Shown piece by piece: positions 28,610 to 37,366 of a stretch of 64,000 nt of DNA. Numbering within the stretch: the first letter of the stretch is position 1; every line of letters begins with the position of its first letter. Under the pieces are notes generated by a model that was given only the letters and a program-made list of their open reading frames with translations, was not told the DNA's origin and did not search any database. The stretch lies in assembly GCA_963807675.1 (NCBI GenBank), contig CAWECP010000010.1:1-64000 (forward strand). Reading direction: 5' to 3'. The position numbers were made by a program, and so were the translations under genes. The DNA comes from Bog-473 sp963807675 (GTDB lineage Bacteria > Actinomycetota > Acidimicrobiia > Acidimicrobiales > RAAP-2).

Positions 28610-30333
28610 GCCCGCGGCGTCGCGGCCCCAACGCGGGCGGGAACGGCAGCGCGGACGGCAGCGGCAACGGGGACGGCTCCTTCGACGACGACCACGACGA
28701 CGAGACGAGCGCGCTCGACGAGGTGAGCCAGGACGACGTCGAGCAGCTCGAGGAGAGCGTCGACACCAGCACACTCGACGAGGAGGAGCTGGTCTCGTTG
28801 GACGACGCCGCCCGGGCGCTGCTGGCCAAGCCGCGCCGCGGCCACGGACCGATCGCCCGGCTCTACCGGGGCGAGACGCGCTTCGACTTCGTCGGCCGCC
28901 GCAAGATCTGGTTCAGCCTCTCCTCCGCCATCATCGTCCTCGGGATCATCACCATCATTTTGCGGGGCGGCCTGAACCTGGGCATCGAGTTCAAGGGCGG
29001 CACCGAGTGGACGATCGCGGCGCCGGGCATCACCCAGACTCAGGCCACTGACGCCATGAAGGGCACCGGGGTGATCGACCCCACCGTGGAGCTGCTCGGC
29101 ACGGGCAAGAACCAGACGCTCAACGTGCAGTCGGACTTGAACAAGCTCAGCCAGTCGCAGCAGACCCAGGTGAGCAACAACGTGCAGGCGGCCATGCTCA
29201 AGCTGACGTCGGCGCACGCCCCCGCGCCGCCGCCCACCACCACGACGACAGCCAAGCCCACGACGACGACGACCAAGGCGGCCGTGGTGGGACCGACCAC
29301 GGGGTCGTCGACCACGGCGCCGACGACCACCTCGACGACCGCCCCCACCACGACGTCGACCACGGTGCCGGTCGACAAGATCAGCATCACGACCGTCGGA
29401 CCGACCTGGGGCTCGTCCATCACCAACAAGGCCATCGAGGCGCTGATCATCTTCTTCATCGTGGTGGCCGCCTACATCAGCCTCCGCTTCGAGCCCAAGA
29501 TGGCGGCGGCCGCCTTCATCGCCATGATCCACGACGTCCTGGTGGCCATCGGGATCTACTCCATCTTCGGGTTCCAGGTGACCCCCGACACCGTCGTCGC
29601 CATCCTGACCATCCTCGGCTACTCGCTCTACGACACCGTCGTGGTCTTCGACCGCGTGCGCGACAACACCAGGGGCATCGGCAGCAGCGGACGCATGACG
29701 TACCCGCAGCTGATCAACCTGTCGATGAACCAGACGCTGGCCCGTTCGATCAACACGTCGGCCGTGGCCATCATCCCGGTGCTGGCCATCCTCGTCATCG
29801 GCGCCCAGATCCTCGGCGCCACCACCCTGCAGTCGTACGGCCTGGCGCTCTTCGTCGGCCTGCTGTCGGGGGCGTACTCGTCGATCTTCATCGCGGCCCC
29901 CGTGCTCTGCATGATGAAGCAGCGCGAGGACCGCTGGGTGGCGATCGCCCGGCGCCAGGCCCAGCGCGGCGAGGACAAGGAGTGGTTCTCCGCCGTGGAC
30001 GCCGCGACCATGAGCACCCAGATGAGCCTGGCGGCCTCCGGTCAGGTGAGCCGGGCCGGGGGAGGTGGTGCTGCCGCGCAGCGTTCCGGCGGCGGCAAGC
30101 GCAGCGGGCCGATCCGGCCGGGCTCGGGCAGCCGACCGGGTGGCGGCAGCGGTGGCGGTGGGACCGGGACGGCGGTGACGGACCGGCCGAGCGGGTCGGG
30201 CTCGGGTTCGGGGCCGGCCAAGGGGTCGACCACCCCGACGTCCAACGGGAGGGGCACGCCGGCGGCGGGCCCCGTGCCGGCGTCGGGCGCACGGCCGCGC
30301 AAGAGCAAGAGCAAGAGGAAGCGGCGCCGTTAG
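28606..30333 (+). CDS. secF: Protein translocase subunit SecF with unusual Thr-rich insert and basic tail
   Basis: 575 residues, well above the usual 300-400. An acidic ~95-residue N-terminal extension precedes RFDFVGRRKIWFSLSS, the normal SecF start. LGIEFKGGTEW is the conserved SecF motif, and YSLYDTVVVFDRVRDN the TM4 motif. The periplasmic domain has a low-complexity insert of Thr/Pro (TTTTTAKPTTTTTK and TTSTTAPTTTSTT). After the last helix, about 125 residues are Gly/Ser-rich, ending in KSKSKRKRRR. The core looks functional. The additions could tether SecDF to the wall side and to nucleic acid or ribosomes on the cytoplasmic side; that is speculation. Confidence 0.94.
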   Translation: MSPRRRGPNAGGNGSADGSGNGDGSFDDDHDDETSALDEVSQDDVEQLEESVDTSTLDEEELVSLDDAARALLAKPRRGHGPIARLYRGETRFDFVGRRKIWFSLSSAIIVLGIITIILRGGLNLGIEFKGGTEWTIAAPGITQTQATDAMKGTGVIDPTVELLGTGKNQTLNVQSDLNKLSQSQQTQVSNNVQAAMLKLTSAHAPAPPPTTTTTAKPTTTTTKAAVVGPTTGSSTTAPTTTSTTAPTTTSTTVPVDKISITTVGPTWGSSITNKAIEALIIFFIVVAAYISLRFEPKMAAAAFIAMIHDVLVAIGIYSIFGFQVTPDTVVAILTILGYSLYDTVVVFDRVRDNTRGIGSSGRMTYPQLINLSMNQTLARSINTSAVAIIPVLAILVIGAQILGATTLQSYGLALFVGLLSGAYSSIFIAAPVLCMMKQREDRWVAIARRQAQRGEDKEWFSAVDAATMSTQMSLAASGQVSRAGGGGAAAQRSGGGKRSGPIRPGSGSRPGGGSGGGGTGTAVTDRPSGSGSGSGPAKGSTTPTSNGRGTPAAGPVPASGARPRKSKSKRKRRR

Positions 30334-30360
30334 CCCACCAGGCCTGGGAGGTTCTCCGAA

Positions 30361-30384
30361 GAGACCCCCGATTTTGAGGGTCTC
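30361..30384 (+). terminator. Hairpin after secF
   Basis: GAGACCC (30361-30367) pairs with GGGTCTC (30378-30384) around CCGATTTTGA, 27 bp after the secF stop. No T-tract. Probable end of the sec operon. Confidence 0.5.
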
Positions 30385-30396
30385 GGATTGCTAGAA

Positions 30397-30489
30397 CGCG
30401 CTTCCCGCTTCCAAGAATCAGGCTGCCAACAGTAGGAAGCGCGCCGAACGTTCGTTTCAATCAGGCGGGAGTGATTGGAACGAACGTTC
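30397..30489. promoter_or_regulatory. Two nested inverted repeats upstream of the liv operon
   Basis: CGCGCTTCC (30397-30405) pairs with GGAAGCGCG (30435-30443). Next, GAACGTTCGTTTCAATC (30446-30462) pairs with 30473-30489 over 17 bp with one mismatch. Each outer end of the second repeat is itself the palindrome GAACGTTC. About 200 bp upstream of the liv start. This looks like paired operator sites for a dimeric repressor, or a stable hairpin. The rest of 30490-30688 shows nothing further. Confidence 0.5.
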
Positions 30490-30688
30490 CAATCTGTGGC
30501 CAGTGATCGGAAACCTGAAGGATGCCTGTGGGGGCTCGACGATCGGCGGAACGTCACACGTGCCGGGTGAGGCGGCCGCTGCTGGGCGGTAGAGGCATCG
30601 GAGCGGCTCAGCGGGGTCGGTCCGAAGCGACCCGGCTGACACCGTCACCGGGCGATCCGGCAGAGACCCGGTGCCCGGGGGAGACCCG

Positions 30689-33600
30689 ATGAGCGCCGGG
30701 ACGTTGCTGCTGGGCCTGCTCAACGGCCTGACCATCGGCTTGCTAGCCGTCGGGCTTGTTCTGGTCTATAGGTCCAACCGCTTCTTGAACCTGGCGCACG
30801 CGCAGATGGGGACGCTGTCCGCCCTGCTCCTCGCCAAGTGGGTGCTCGACTTGGGCTGGAACTGGTGGGTGGCCTTCGTCCTGGCCGTCGTGGTCGGTGT
30901 CGCCACCGGATTCGTCATCGAGCGATTCCTCGTGGCACCGGTTCGCCGGAAGTCGAAGTCGCCGATCCGGCTCCTGCTGGTCTCGCTGGCTGCGTCCCAG
31001 GTGCTCCTGGCTCTGACCTACATCCCGGCCCTGAATCCGGATCCGGGCACCTCCTCGATCTACCCGCAACCGTTCGCGTCCCACGTGGAAGTCGGCGGCG
31101 TCCTGTTGACCGGTATGTGGATCCTCACCGCGGTGCTCGTGCCACTGCTGGTGATCGGATTGGCCGTCTTCATGAAGTACTCGGTGCTCGGCAAACAGAT
31201 CCGGGCCGCGGCCAACAACCCTGATGCGGCCCGCCTTTCGGGGATCTCGGTCAGGCGGGTCAGCGCCATCTCCTGGGTGGTGGCCGGGGGGCTGTCGGCG
31301 ATCTCCGCCGTGCTGGTGGCACCGACCCAGGCCAACTTCAACGTGGCCGCGCTGGGGCCGTACCTGCTCATGGTGACGCTGGGCGCGGCGGCACTGGGGG
31401 CGTTCGTCAGCATGCCGGCCGCCCTGGGCGGCGGCGTCCTGCTGGGCCTCATCAGCCAGTGCGTCGGGGCGGCCACGTCGAACGGGACCGACGGCGAACT
31501 GGCCGTGTTCGCGGCCGTGATGCTGATCGTCTTCGTGCGGGGACGAGCGATCGGCCAGGCCTTCGCCGTCGCCGGCACGACCGTCGAGGACCGGCCGTTG
31601 CTGCGCGTGCCCGCGCGGACTGCGCTCCTCGCGTCTCGTGCGCTACCAATGGGCCTGGTTGGCCGCGGTCGGTCTGGCGCTGGCGGTCATCGTTCCGCAG
31701 CTGCCCTATTTCCACACCGTGGCGAACGAGTTCACCCTGTCATTGGTTCTCATTTACGCCGTCATCGGTGTGGGCTTGACCATCCTGCTCGGGTGGGGCG
31801 GTCAGATCAGCCTCGGGCAATTCGCACTCGTTGGTTTCGGCGCGTATCTGGCGGCCCGCTGGGCCGGCCATGGGTGGTCGCTGCCGGCGCTGCTCCTCGT
31901 GGTGGGCGCGATGTGCGCCGTGGTCCTGGTGGTCGTCGGTCTGCCCGCTCTGCGGGTCCCGGGCCTGACGTTGGCGGTGACCACGCTCGGGTTCGCCGTC
32001 ATCAGCGACGACTGGCTGTTCCGCCAACCGTTCCTGGGCACGTCGCAACCCTTCGGTATCACGTTGCCATCGCCGCCGTGGGGCCCGCGGCTGGGCACCC
32101 CGCATTCGCCGCTCGCCGTCTACTACGTCGCCCTGGTCGTCCTGATCCTGGCCTTGGCGACGGGTGCGGCGCTGCGGCGCTCCATTCCGGGGCGGGCGAT
32201 CGTCGCCGTTCGAGACAACGAGCGCGCCAGCTCGGCCTTCGGCCTCAGCCCGGCCTCGGTGAAACTCGCCACCCTGGCGTTGTCCGGATTCTTCGCCGGC
32301 ATGGCAGGTGTCTTGTGGGCCGACGCCTGGAAGACGGTCGCACCCACACAGTTCCCGGCCGACCTCTCGCTGGGCCTCATCGCCATCCCGGTCATCGGCG
32401 GCCTGGGTTCGCTCGGTGGCGCCGTCGTGGCCGCCGCCCTCCTTTACGGCCTGGCGTTCTTCGTCGGCCCGTCGGTCTCGGGCGTGTTCGGCAACTTCGG
32501 CCAGAGTCTGGCGTTCAGTCTCCTCCTGGCCGGCGTGGGCCAGCTGGTCGTGCTGTTGCAGCTGCCCTCGGGCCTGGCGGGAGTGGGGCAGTCGCTGTGG
32601 CAGCGGGTCCTCGACGGCCGGGCGCGTCGGGTTGCCCTCTCTGTCCCCGGCGAGATGGAAGTCGAACCCGAACCCGAGCCCGGGCCCGGGGCTGGGTCCG
32701 AGCTCGGGCCGAGGCCCAGCATCAGGCCGCGCCACGCTGCGTCAGGGCGCGGCGGTGCCCCCGAACCTGCGTCTGCATTTGCGTCTGCATTTGGATTTAC
32801 CTTTGAACCGGTCGGGGCCGGGGCCGGAGCGGGGGCCGGAGCGGGGGCCAGAGCCGCCGACGGAGCCGCAGAATCGCCCGTGGTGCTCGAAGCCACCGGC
32901 GTGCACGTGCACTTCGGCGGCGTGGTGGCCCTGGATGGACCGGACATCTGCGTGAGAGCCGGCGAGACGGTGGGCCTCATCGGGACCAACGGCGCGGGAA
33001 AGACCACGCTCATGAACGTCATTTCGGGCGTGCTGCAACCGGACCGAGGATCGGTGAAGGTCTTCGGTGAAGAGGTGGCTGACCTGGCTCCCGACTTTCG
33101 GGCCGCCTTCGGAGTGGCCCGCAGCTTCCAGGACGCGACGCTGTTCCCCGGATTGACCGTCACCGAGACCATTCAGGTGGCGCTCGGTCGCCGCAACCGG
33201 GTCGGGATGGTGTCCGCGATGGTGGCCGCACCTTGGGTGCGCGTCACGGAGCGACAGGTCCTCCGAGAAGCCCGGCAGATTGCGGAGCGGTTCGGTCTCG
33301 GGCCCTGGGCCGATATGCAGACCTCGCAGCTCTCCACCGGGACCCGCCGCATTTGTGACTTGGCAGCGCAGGTGGCGGCCCGGCCGAAGCTGTTGCTCCT
33401 CGACGAGCCCACGGCGGGCGTCGCCCAGCGCGAGGCGGAGGCCTTCGGGCCTCTCGTGGCGGACATCCGCCACGAGCTTGACTGCGCCATCTTGATCGTC
33501 GAGCACGACATGCCTTTGCTCATGGGTCTGTGTAACCGCATGTATGCGATGGAGGCGGGCGCGGTGATCGCAGAAGGCACCCCGGACGAGATCCGCCATA

Positions 33601-33701
33601 ACCCGCGTGTGGTGGCGAGCTATCTGGGCACTGACGACGTGGCCATCTCCCGCTCCGGTGGTCTCGACAACGTCGGCGCGGCCGCACGCGGAGGGTCCTG
33701 A
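30689..33701 (+). pseudogene. LivH-LivM-LivG fusion: two permease domains plus ATPase, with one frame break
   Basis: ATG 30689 follows GGGGGAGACCCG. Residues 1 to ~300 are a LivH-type permease (FLNLAHAQMGTLSALLLAKW; GKQIRAAANNPDAARLSGI). At 31619 one extra A shifts the frame; without it RVPARLRSSRLVRYQW joins a LivM-type permease (WGGQISLGQFALVGFGAYL; ALRRSIPGRAIVAVRDNE). A Pro/Glu and Ala/Gly linker then leads to a LivG-type ATPase: Walker A GTNGAGKTT, LSTGTRRICDLA in place of LSGGQ, Walker B LLLLDEPTAG. The repaired chain has 1003 residues. The first frame does not stop at the junction, so fusion with a one-base slip is likelier than two genes. Role: inner-membrane part of branched-chain-amino-acid-type uptake. 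Confidence 0.8.
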
Positions 33702-33750
33702 CGATGCCGGTAGCGCACCCGAAAAACAAATTGTGGTGGAGGAAGTACCG

Positions 33751-35316
33751 ATGACACCGTTCCAAGCTTTCCGCCGTTGGTTCCGCCGAGCACCGGTGGC
33801 CCAGAAGGTGACCTCCGTCGCCGCCGCCGCCTTGGCGCTCTCCGCCCTCATGTGGGCGGTGTTCCCTGCCGCCCCCCAGTCGACCCTCGGCCTGGGCACG
33901 ACCGCTCCCGTCGGTGGCTCGGTCGCGAGTGCGGGTGCCTCGACCGCCAACACCACATCGACCACCACAGCGACCACCAACCCTGTGGTCACTGCCACGG
34001 GTGGTGCTACTGCCCCCGGCGCCACCTCTGCCGGCGGGGGCGGGCCGAGCTCGGCAGGCGTGACGGCGAACAAGTCCGCAACGGCGACCGCGAGTGCGCC
34101 CTCGTGTGTGTCACCTCCGGGCAGCGCACCCGGCGTGACGGCCACGCAGATCAACATCGCGGTGCTGTTGGTGAACATCGCCGGACCGGCCGCCGACAGC
34201 ACGTTCGGCATACCGCCGCCGGCCACGCAACAAGCCGGCTTCCAAGCCGTGATCAACAACATCAACGCCAACGGCGGCGTCGCGTGCAGGAAGCTGGTGC
34301 CGCAGTACTACACCGAAGACCCAGTCGATCAGACAGGGCTTCAACAGGCGTGTCTCACCATTTCGCAGTCGAACGTCTTCGCGGTGGTGGACCCCGGCGC
34401 CTACGCCAACTACGCAGCCGGGATCGACTGCTTCGCGCAGAACCACCTGCCCTATTTCGAGGGGTACCAGCTCGATGGCTCCCAGATCCAGCACGATTAC
34501 CCGTTCCTCTTCAGCGTAGGAAATCTCACCATCACGTACGAAGACTCCGTCTTCGCGTTGCAGAAGCTTGGTTTCTTCAGTGCGTCCAACGGGTTCCAGA
34601 AACTCGGGCTCATCTACCGCGACTGCTACCCGGATCTCGTAAGCGACGAGCTGGCGTGGCTCAACCAGGCGGGAGTCCCGTCGTCGGACATCTCGAGCTA
34701 CGACATGGGCTGTCCCTCGGCGTTTGCCAGTCCGAGCGACCTGGAAAACGCCATCATCCAGTTCAAGGAGGCCGGTGTCACCAACATGACCGAGGTCGAC
34801 GAGCTCGGTGACATGGCCAACTTCACGACGATCGCCCAGTCACAAGGATTCACTCCCAAGTGGGGCCTGGCCGACGACGGGTTGTTCGAGATCAACGGTG
34901 GCTCGGAGGCGCCGGACCCTTCGAACCTCAACGGCGCCATCGGCATCGCCGCCAATCGCGACGGCGAGAACAACACGGCTTCGCTTTCCTCCAATCCGAC
35001 CGCCGGGACCCTGAAATGCAACGCCATCCTGCAAACCGCCGGCCTTTCGGTCTACGGCGCGGCCGCGGTCGGCAATGCCTGTGATCAGCTGTGGATGCTG
35101 CAGGACGCGGTGGACAACGCCCCCGAACTGTCGCAGGAGGCGCTGGCGGCCGGTTTGCAACGGACGGGATCCATCGACTTCTCGTTTCCGCAGGGCCCGA
35201 GCAACTTCACGGCCGCCGGGACGACGTATGGCGGCGAGTTCTGGCGCCAGGACCAGTACACGTCGGCCTGCAGCTGCTGGCAGGTCGTCAACCCGAATTG
35301 GACCCCGAGCTACTGA
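33751..35316 (+). CDS. Branched-chain-amino-acid-type periplasmic binding protein (LivJ-like)
   Basis: 521 residues from ATG 33751 after GGAGGAAGTACCG. An N-terminal hydrophobic segment (VTSVAAAALALSALMWAVF) anchors or exports it. About 85 residues of Thr/Ser/Ala-rich linker follow, then a type 1 periplasmic-binding fold: TATQINIAVLLVNIAG, QAVINNINANGGVACRKL, VFAVVDPGAYANYAAG, KLGLIYRDCYPDLVSDE. Several Cys residues suggest disulfides. Catches the ligand outside and delivers it to the LivHMG chain. The ligand is not predictable; members bind amino acids, amides, urea or aromatics. Confidence 0.88.
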   Translation: MTPFQAFRRWFRRAPVAQKVTSVAAAALALSALMWAVFPAAPQSTLGLGTTAPVGGSVASAGASTANTTSTTTATTNPVVTATGGATAPGATSAGGGGPSSAGVTANKSATATASAPSCVSPPGSAPGVTATQINIAVLLVNIAGPAADSTFGIPPPATQQAGFQAVINNINANGGVACRKLVPQYYTEDPVDQTGLQQACLTISQSNVFAVVDPGAYANYAAGIDCFAQNHLPYFEGYQLDGSQIQHDYPFLFSVGNLTITYEDSVFALQKLGFFSASNGFQKLGLIYRDCYPDLVSDELAWLNQAGVPSSDISSYDMGCPSAFASPSDLENAIIQFKEAGVTNMTEVDELGDMANFTTIAQSQGFTPKWGLADDGLFEINGGSEAPDPSNLNGAIGIAANRDGENNTASLSSNPTAGTLKCNAILQTAGLSVYGAAAVGNACDQLWMLQDAVDNAPELSQEALAAGLQRTGSIDFSFPQGPSNFTAAGTTYGGEFWRQDQYTSACSCWQVVNPNWTPSY

Positions 35317-36107
35317 TGTCCATCTTCGATGACACGGCTCGCGCCGACGTCGCCGCGGACCCCGAGCGTCCGGAGGCGGGGGAGGTGTTGCTCAGCGTCG
35401 AAGACGTCGATTTCTCCTACGGCAGCCTCCAGATTCTCTTCGGCATCTCAATGGAGGTGCTCCAGGGCGAATCGCTGGCGGTCTTGGGGACCAACGGGGC
35501 AGGCAAGTCCACCTTGCTGCGGGTCATCGCCGGCCTGGAGCGGCCCAGCCGGGGCTCCATCGTCTTCGCAGGGAGACACATCGCCGGGACTCCCGCCGAG
35601 GTCCTCAGCAAACAGGGACTCGTGCTGATCCCGGGGGGGCGGGCCATTTTCACCGACATGACGGTGGAGGAGAACCTCGAGATCCAGGGACTTGCCCTGC
35701 GTCGACAAAGGCAGGTGTACCTGGAACGAAAAGAGCGGGCCCTGGCCACATTCCCGGCCTTGGCGCGGTCGCTCAGGAGGCAGGCCGGGCGCCTGTCCGG
35801 GGGAGAGCAGCAACAGTTGGCTGTGGCCAAGGCCCTGCTGCTCGAGCCGCGGCTCCTCTGTGTCGACGAGCTGTCGCTGGGTCTGGCCCCGGTGGTGGTG
35901 GGGGAACTGTTGGACATCGTGTTGAGGCTCAACGAGAGCGGAATCACGACCGTTGTGGTGGAGCAGAGCCTCAACATCGCGGCCAAGCTCTGCGAACGGG
36001 CGGTCTTCATCGAAAAGGGAGAGATCCGCTTCGAGGGTCGCACGGCAGAGCTCCTGGAACGCGATGACATCGCCCGGGCGGTCTTCTTCGGAGACGGCGA
36101 CCGGTGA
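35316..36107 (+). CDS. livF: LivF-type ABC transporter ATPase
   Basis: 263 residues. ATG 35316 overlaps the preceding stop as TGATG. Walker A is LGTNGAGKST, the Q-loop region VLIPGGRAIFTDMTVEENL is typical of LivF, the signature is RLSGGEQQQLAVAKALL, Walker B is LLCVDELSLGLAP, and the switch region has VVVEQSLNIA instead of a His. LivF proteins usually carry this VEQ. Pairs with the LivG domain of the fusion to power uptake. Expressed with the flanking genes through overlaps on both sides. Confidence 0.93.
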   Translation: MSIFDDTARADVAADPERPEAGEVLLSVEDVDFSYGSLQILFGISMEVLQGESLAVLGTNGAGKSTLLRVIAGLERPSRGSIVFAGRHIAGTPAEVLSKQGLVLIPGGRAIFTDMTVEENLEIQGLALRRQRQVYLERKERALATFPALARSLRRQAGRLSGGEQQQLAVAKALLLEPRLLCVDELSLGLAPVVVGELLDIVLRLNESGITTVVVEQSLNIAAKLCERAVFIEKGEIRFEGRTAELLERDDIARAVFFGDGDR

Positions 36108-37090
36108 GGCAGGGGCAGAGGCAGAGGCGGGCCCGCCTGGCAGCGTCCCTGGTGCTGGCCACCGTGCTGGCGACCTTCGCCATGATGGCAGGGCGGGGAG
36201 CGAAGCCGGCGGGAGCAATGGCGCCGGATCAGCAGGGGTGGTGGACGTCCCTCAACGCCGGTTCGGAGCCCGAGGTGGGAACCCTCCCGTCGCCGACACC
36301 TCCCGACGTACCAGCCCAGGGGCTGCTCGTCGAGGGTCCCTCCAGCTCTCCCGTCGCCTACGCCGCACTGGTGTACTACCTCCCCGGCGGCGCGACGGCG
36401 AGCACGCTCACCTTGACCATTGCCGCGAATTCGGCCTCGACGCCCAAGACCACGCTCGAGTTGTGCCCACTGGTCAATCCAGTTCTCAATCCGGAGCAGG
36501 GAGGTCCGACGTCGGACGCGCCGCCTTACGACTGCACGAAGAACGTCTCCGCCGGGCCGGACTCCGCGGGCAGTGGCTACCAGCTCCAGGTGTCGTCACT
36601 GGTCTCGGATGGGTCCCTCGCCGTGGCGATCCTTCCTACCGGGTTGACGGATCGAGTGGTGTTCGACCAGCCGGACGCCAACTCCCTCACCGTGCAGGCA
36701 CCCCCCGCCAGCTCGCCTGCACCGACGCAAAGTTCTTCACCCGGGGTCGGGGTCACGCCCACCCCGGCGTCCGGGACACCGATACCCGAGGCGACAGCGA
36801 TACCGACCCTTGGGATATCGGACTTCGGTGCCACGCCGACTCCCTCACTCGGAGGTGGAGCCCCGGCATCAACCGGCAGCGCCCCATCCGCCACGGCCCC
36901 CGCGCAGGCCTCGCCACGGTCGTACGCCGCCATCCCGGTGTTCAGAACGCTCGCCGCCGACAACGCATCCCCGTTGACGGTGGCGCTTGTCATCGCCGCG
37001 CTGTCGGGTGGTGGCGCCCTCTGGCTGATCACGGGACGGCGACGGCCGGGTGAAGGTGAGGGTGAGACCGAGGCAGCCTTCACCACGTGA
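36104..37090 (+). CDS. Secreted, C-terminally anchored surface protein at the end of the liv operon
   Basis: 328 residues, GTG start overlapping the livF stop. Basic N-terminus then a signal-type helix (LAASLVLATVLATFAMMAG). A beta-rich ectodomain follows (AALVYYLPGGATASTLTLTI) with two Cys residues, ending in VVFDQPDANSLTVQAPP. A Pro/Ser/Thr stalk comes next, then a C-terminal membrane helix (SPLTVALVIAALSGGGALWL) and a basic stop-transfer. No LPXTG motif. Family not recognised. Its coupling to the uptake genes suggests a surface partner of the transporter, perhaps for capture of a polymeric or peptide source. Confidence 0.75.
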   Translation: MRQGQRQRRARLAASLVLATVLATFAMMAGRGAKPAGAMAPDQQGWWTSLNAGSEPEVGTLPSPTPPDVPAQGLLVEGPSSSPVAYAALVYYLPGGATASTLTLTIAANSASTPKTTLELCPLVNPVLNPEQGGPTSDAPPYDCTKNVSAGPDSAGSGYQLQVSSLVSDGSLAVAILPTGLTDRVVFDQPDANSLTVQAPPASSPAPTQSSSPGVGVTPTPASGTPIPEATAIPTLGISDFGATPTPSLGGGAPASTGSAPSATAPAQASPRSYAAIPVFRTLAADNASPLTVALVIAALSGGGALWLITGRRRPGEGEGETEAAFTT

Positions 37091-37143
37091 CGGACCGCGA
37101 CGGCTCCTTTTCCTCTCGGGAAAGAAGGGCGTGATGGGGTGCG

Positions 37144-37178
37144 CTCGGAGGTACACGATGGGATGGCCTCGGAGGTAC
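37144..37178. repeat. Pair of 11-bp direct repeats upstream of rel
   Basis: CTCGGAGGTAC occurs at 37144-37154 and 37168-37178, 24 bp apart, in the 276-bp gap between the liv operon and rel. Possible regulator sites; nothing else stands out in the gap. Confidence 0.35.
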
Positions 37179-37366
37179 TCGAGAGGTCGGTAGGGACGCC
37201 TCGACGGCGGTCGTGGCGACGAATCTGCCCGACCAGACCTCGTCGGCCCGAGAACCGCAGCGCATAGCGCCGGCGCTGCCGTTGGAGCCGAAGTTGAGCA
37301 GGGCCTTTACACCGGGCATGCGCTGGGCTGCCCTGAGACGTTTGCCCTGGCGGGTAGCCTGGATGG

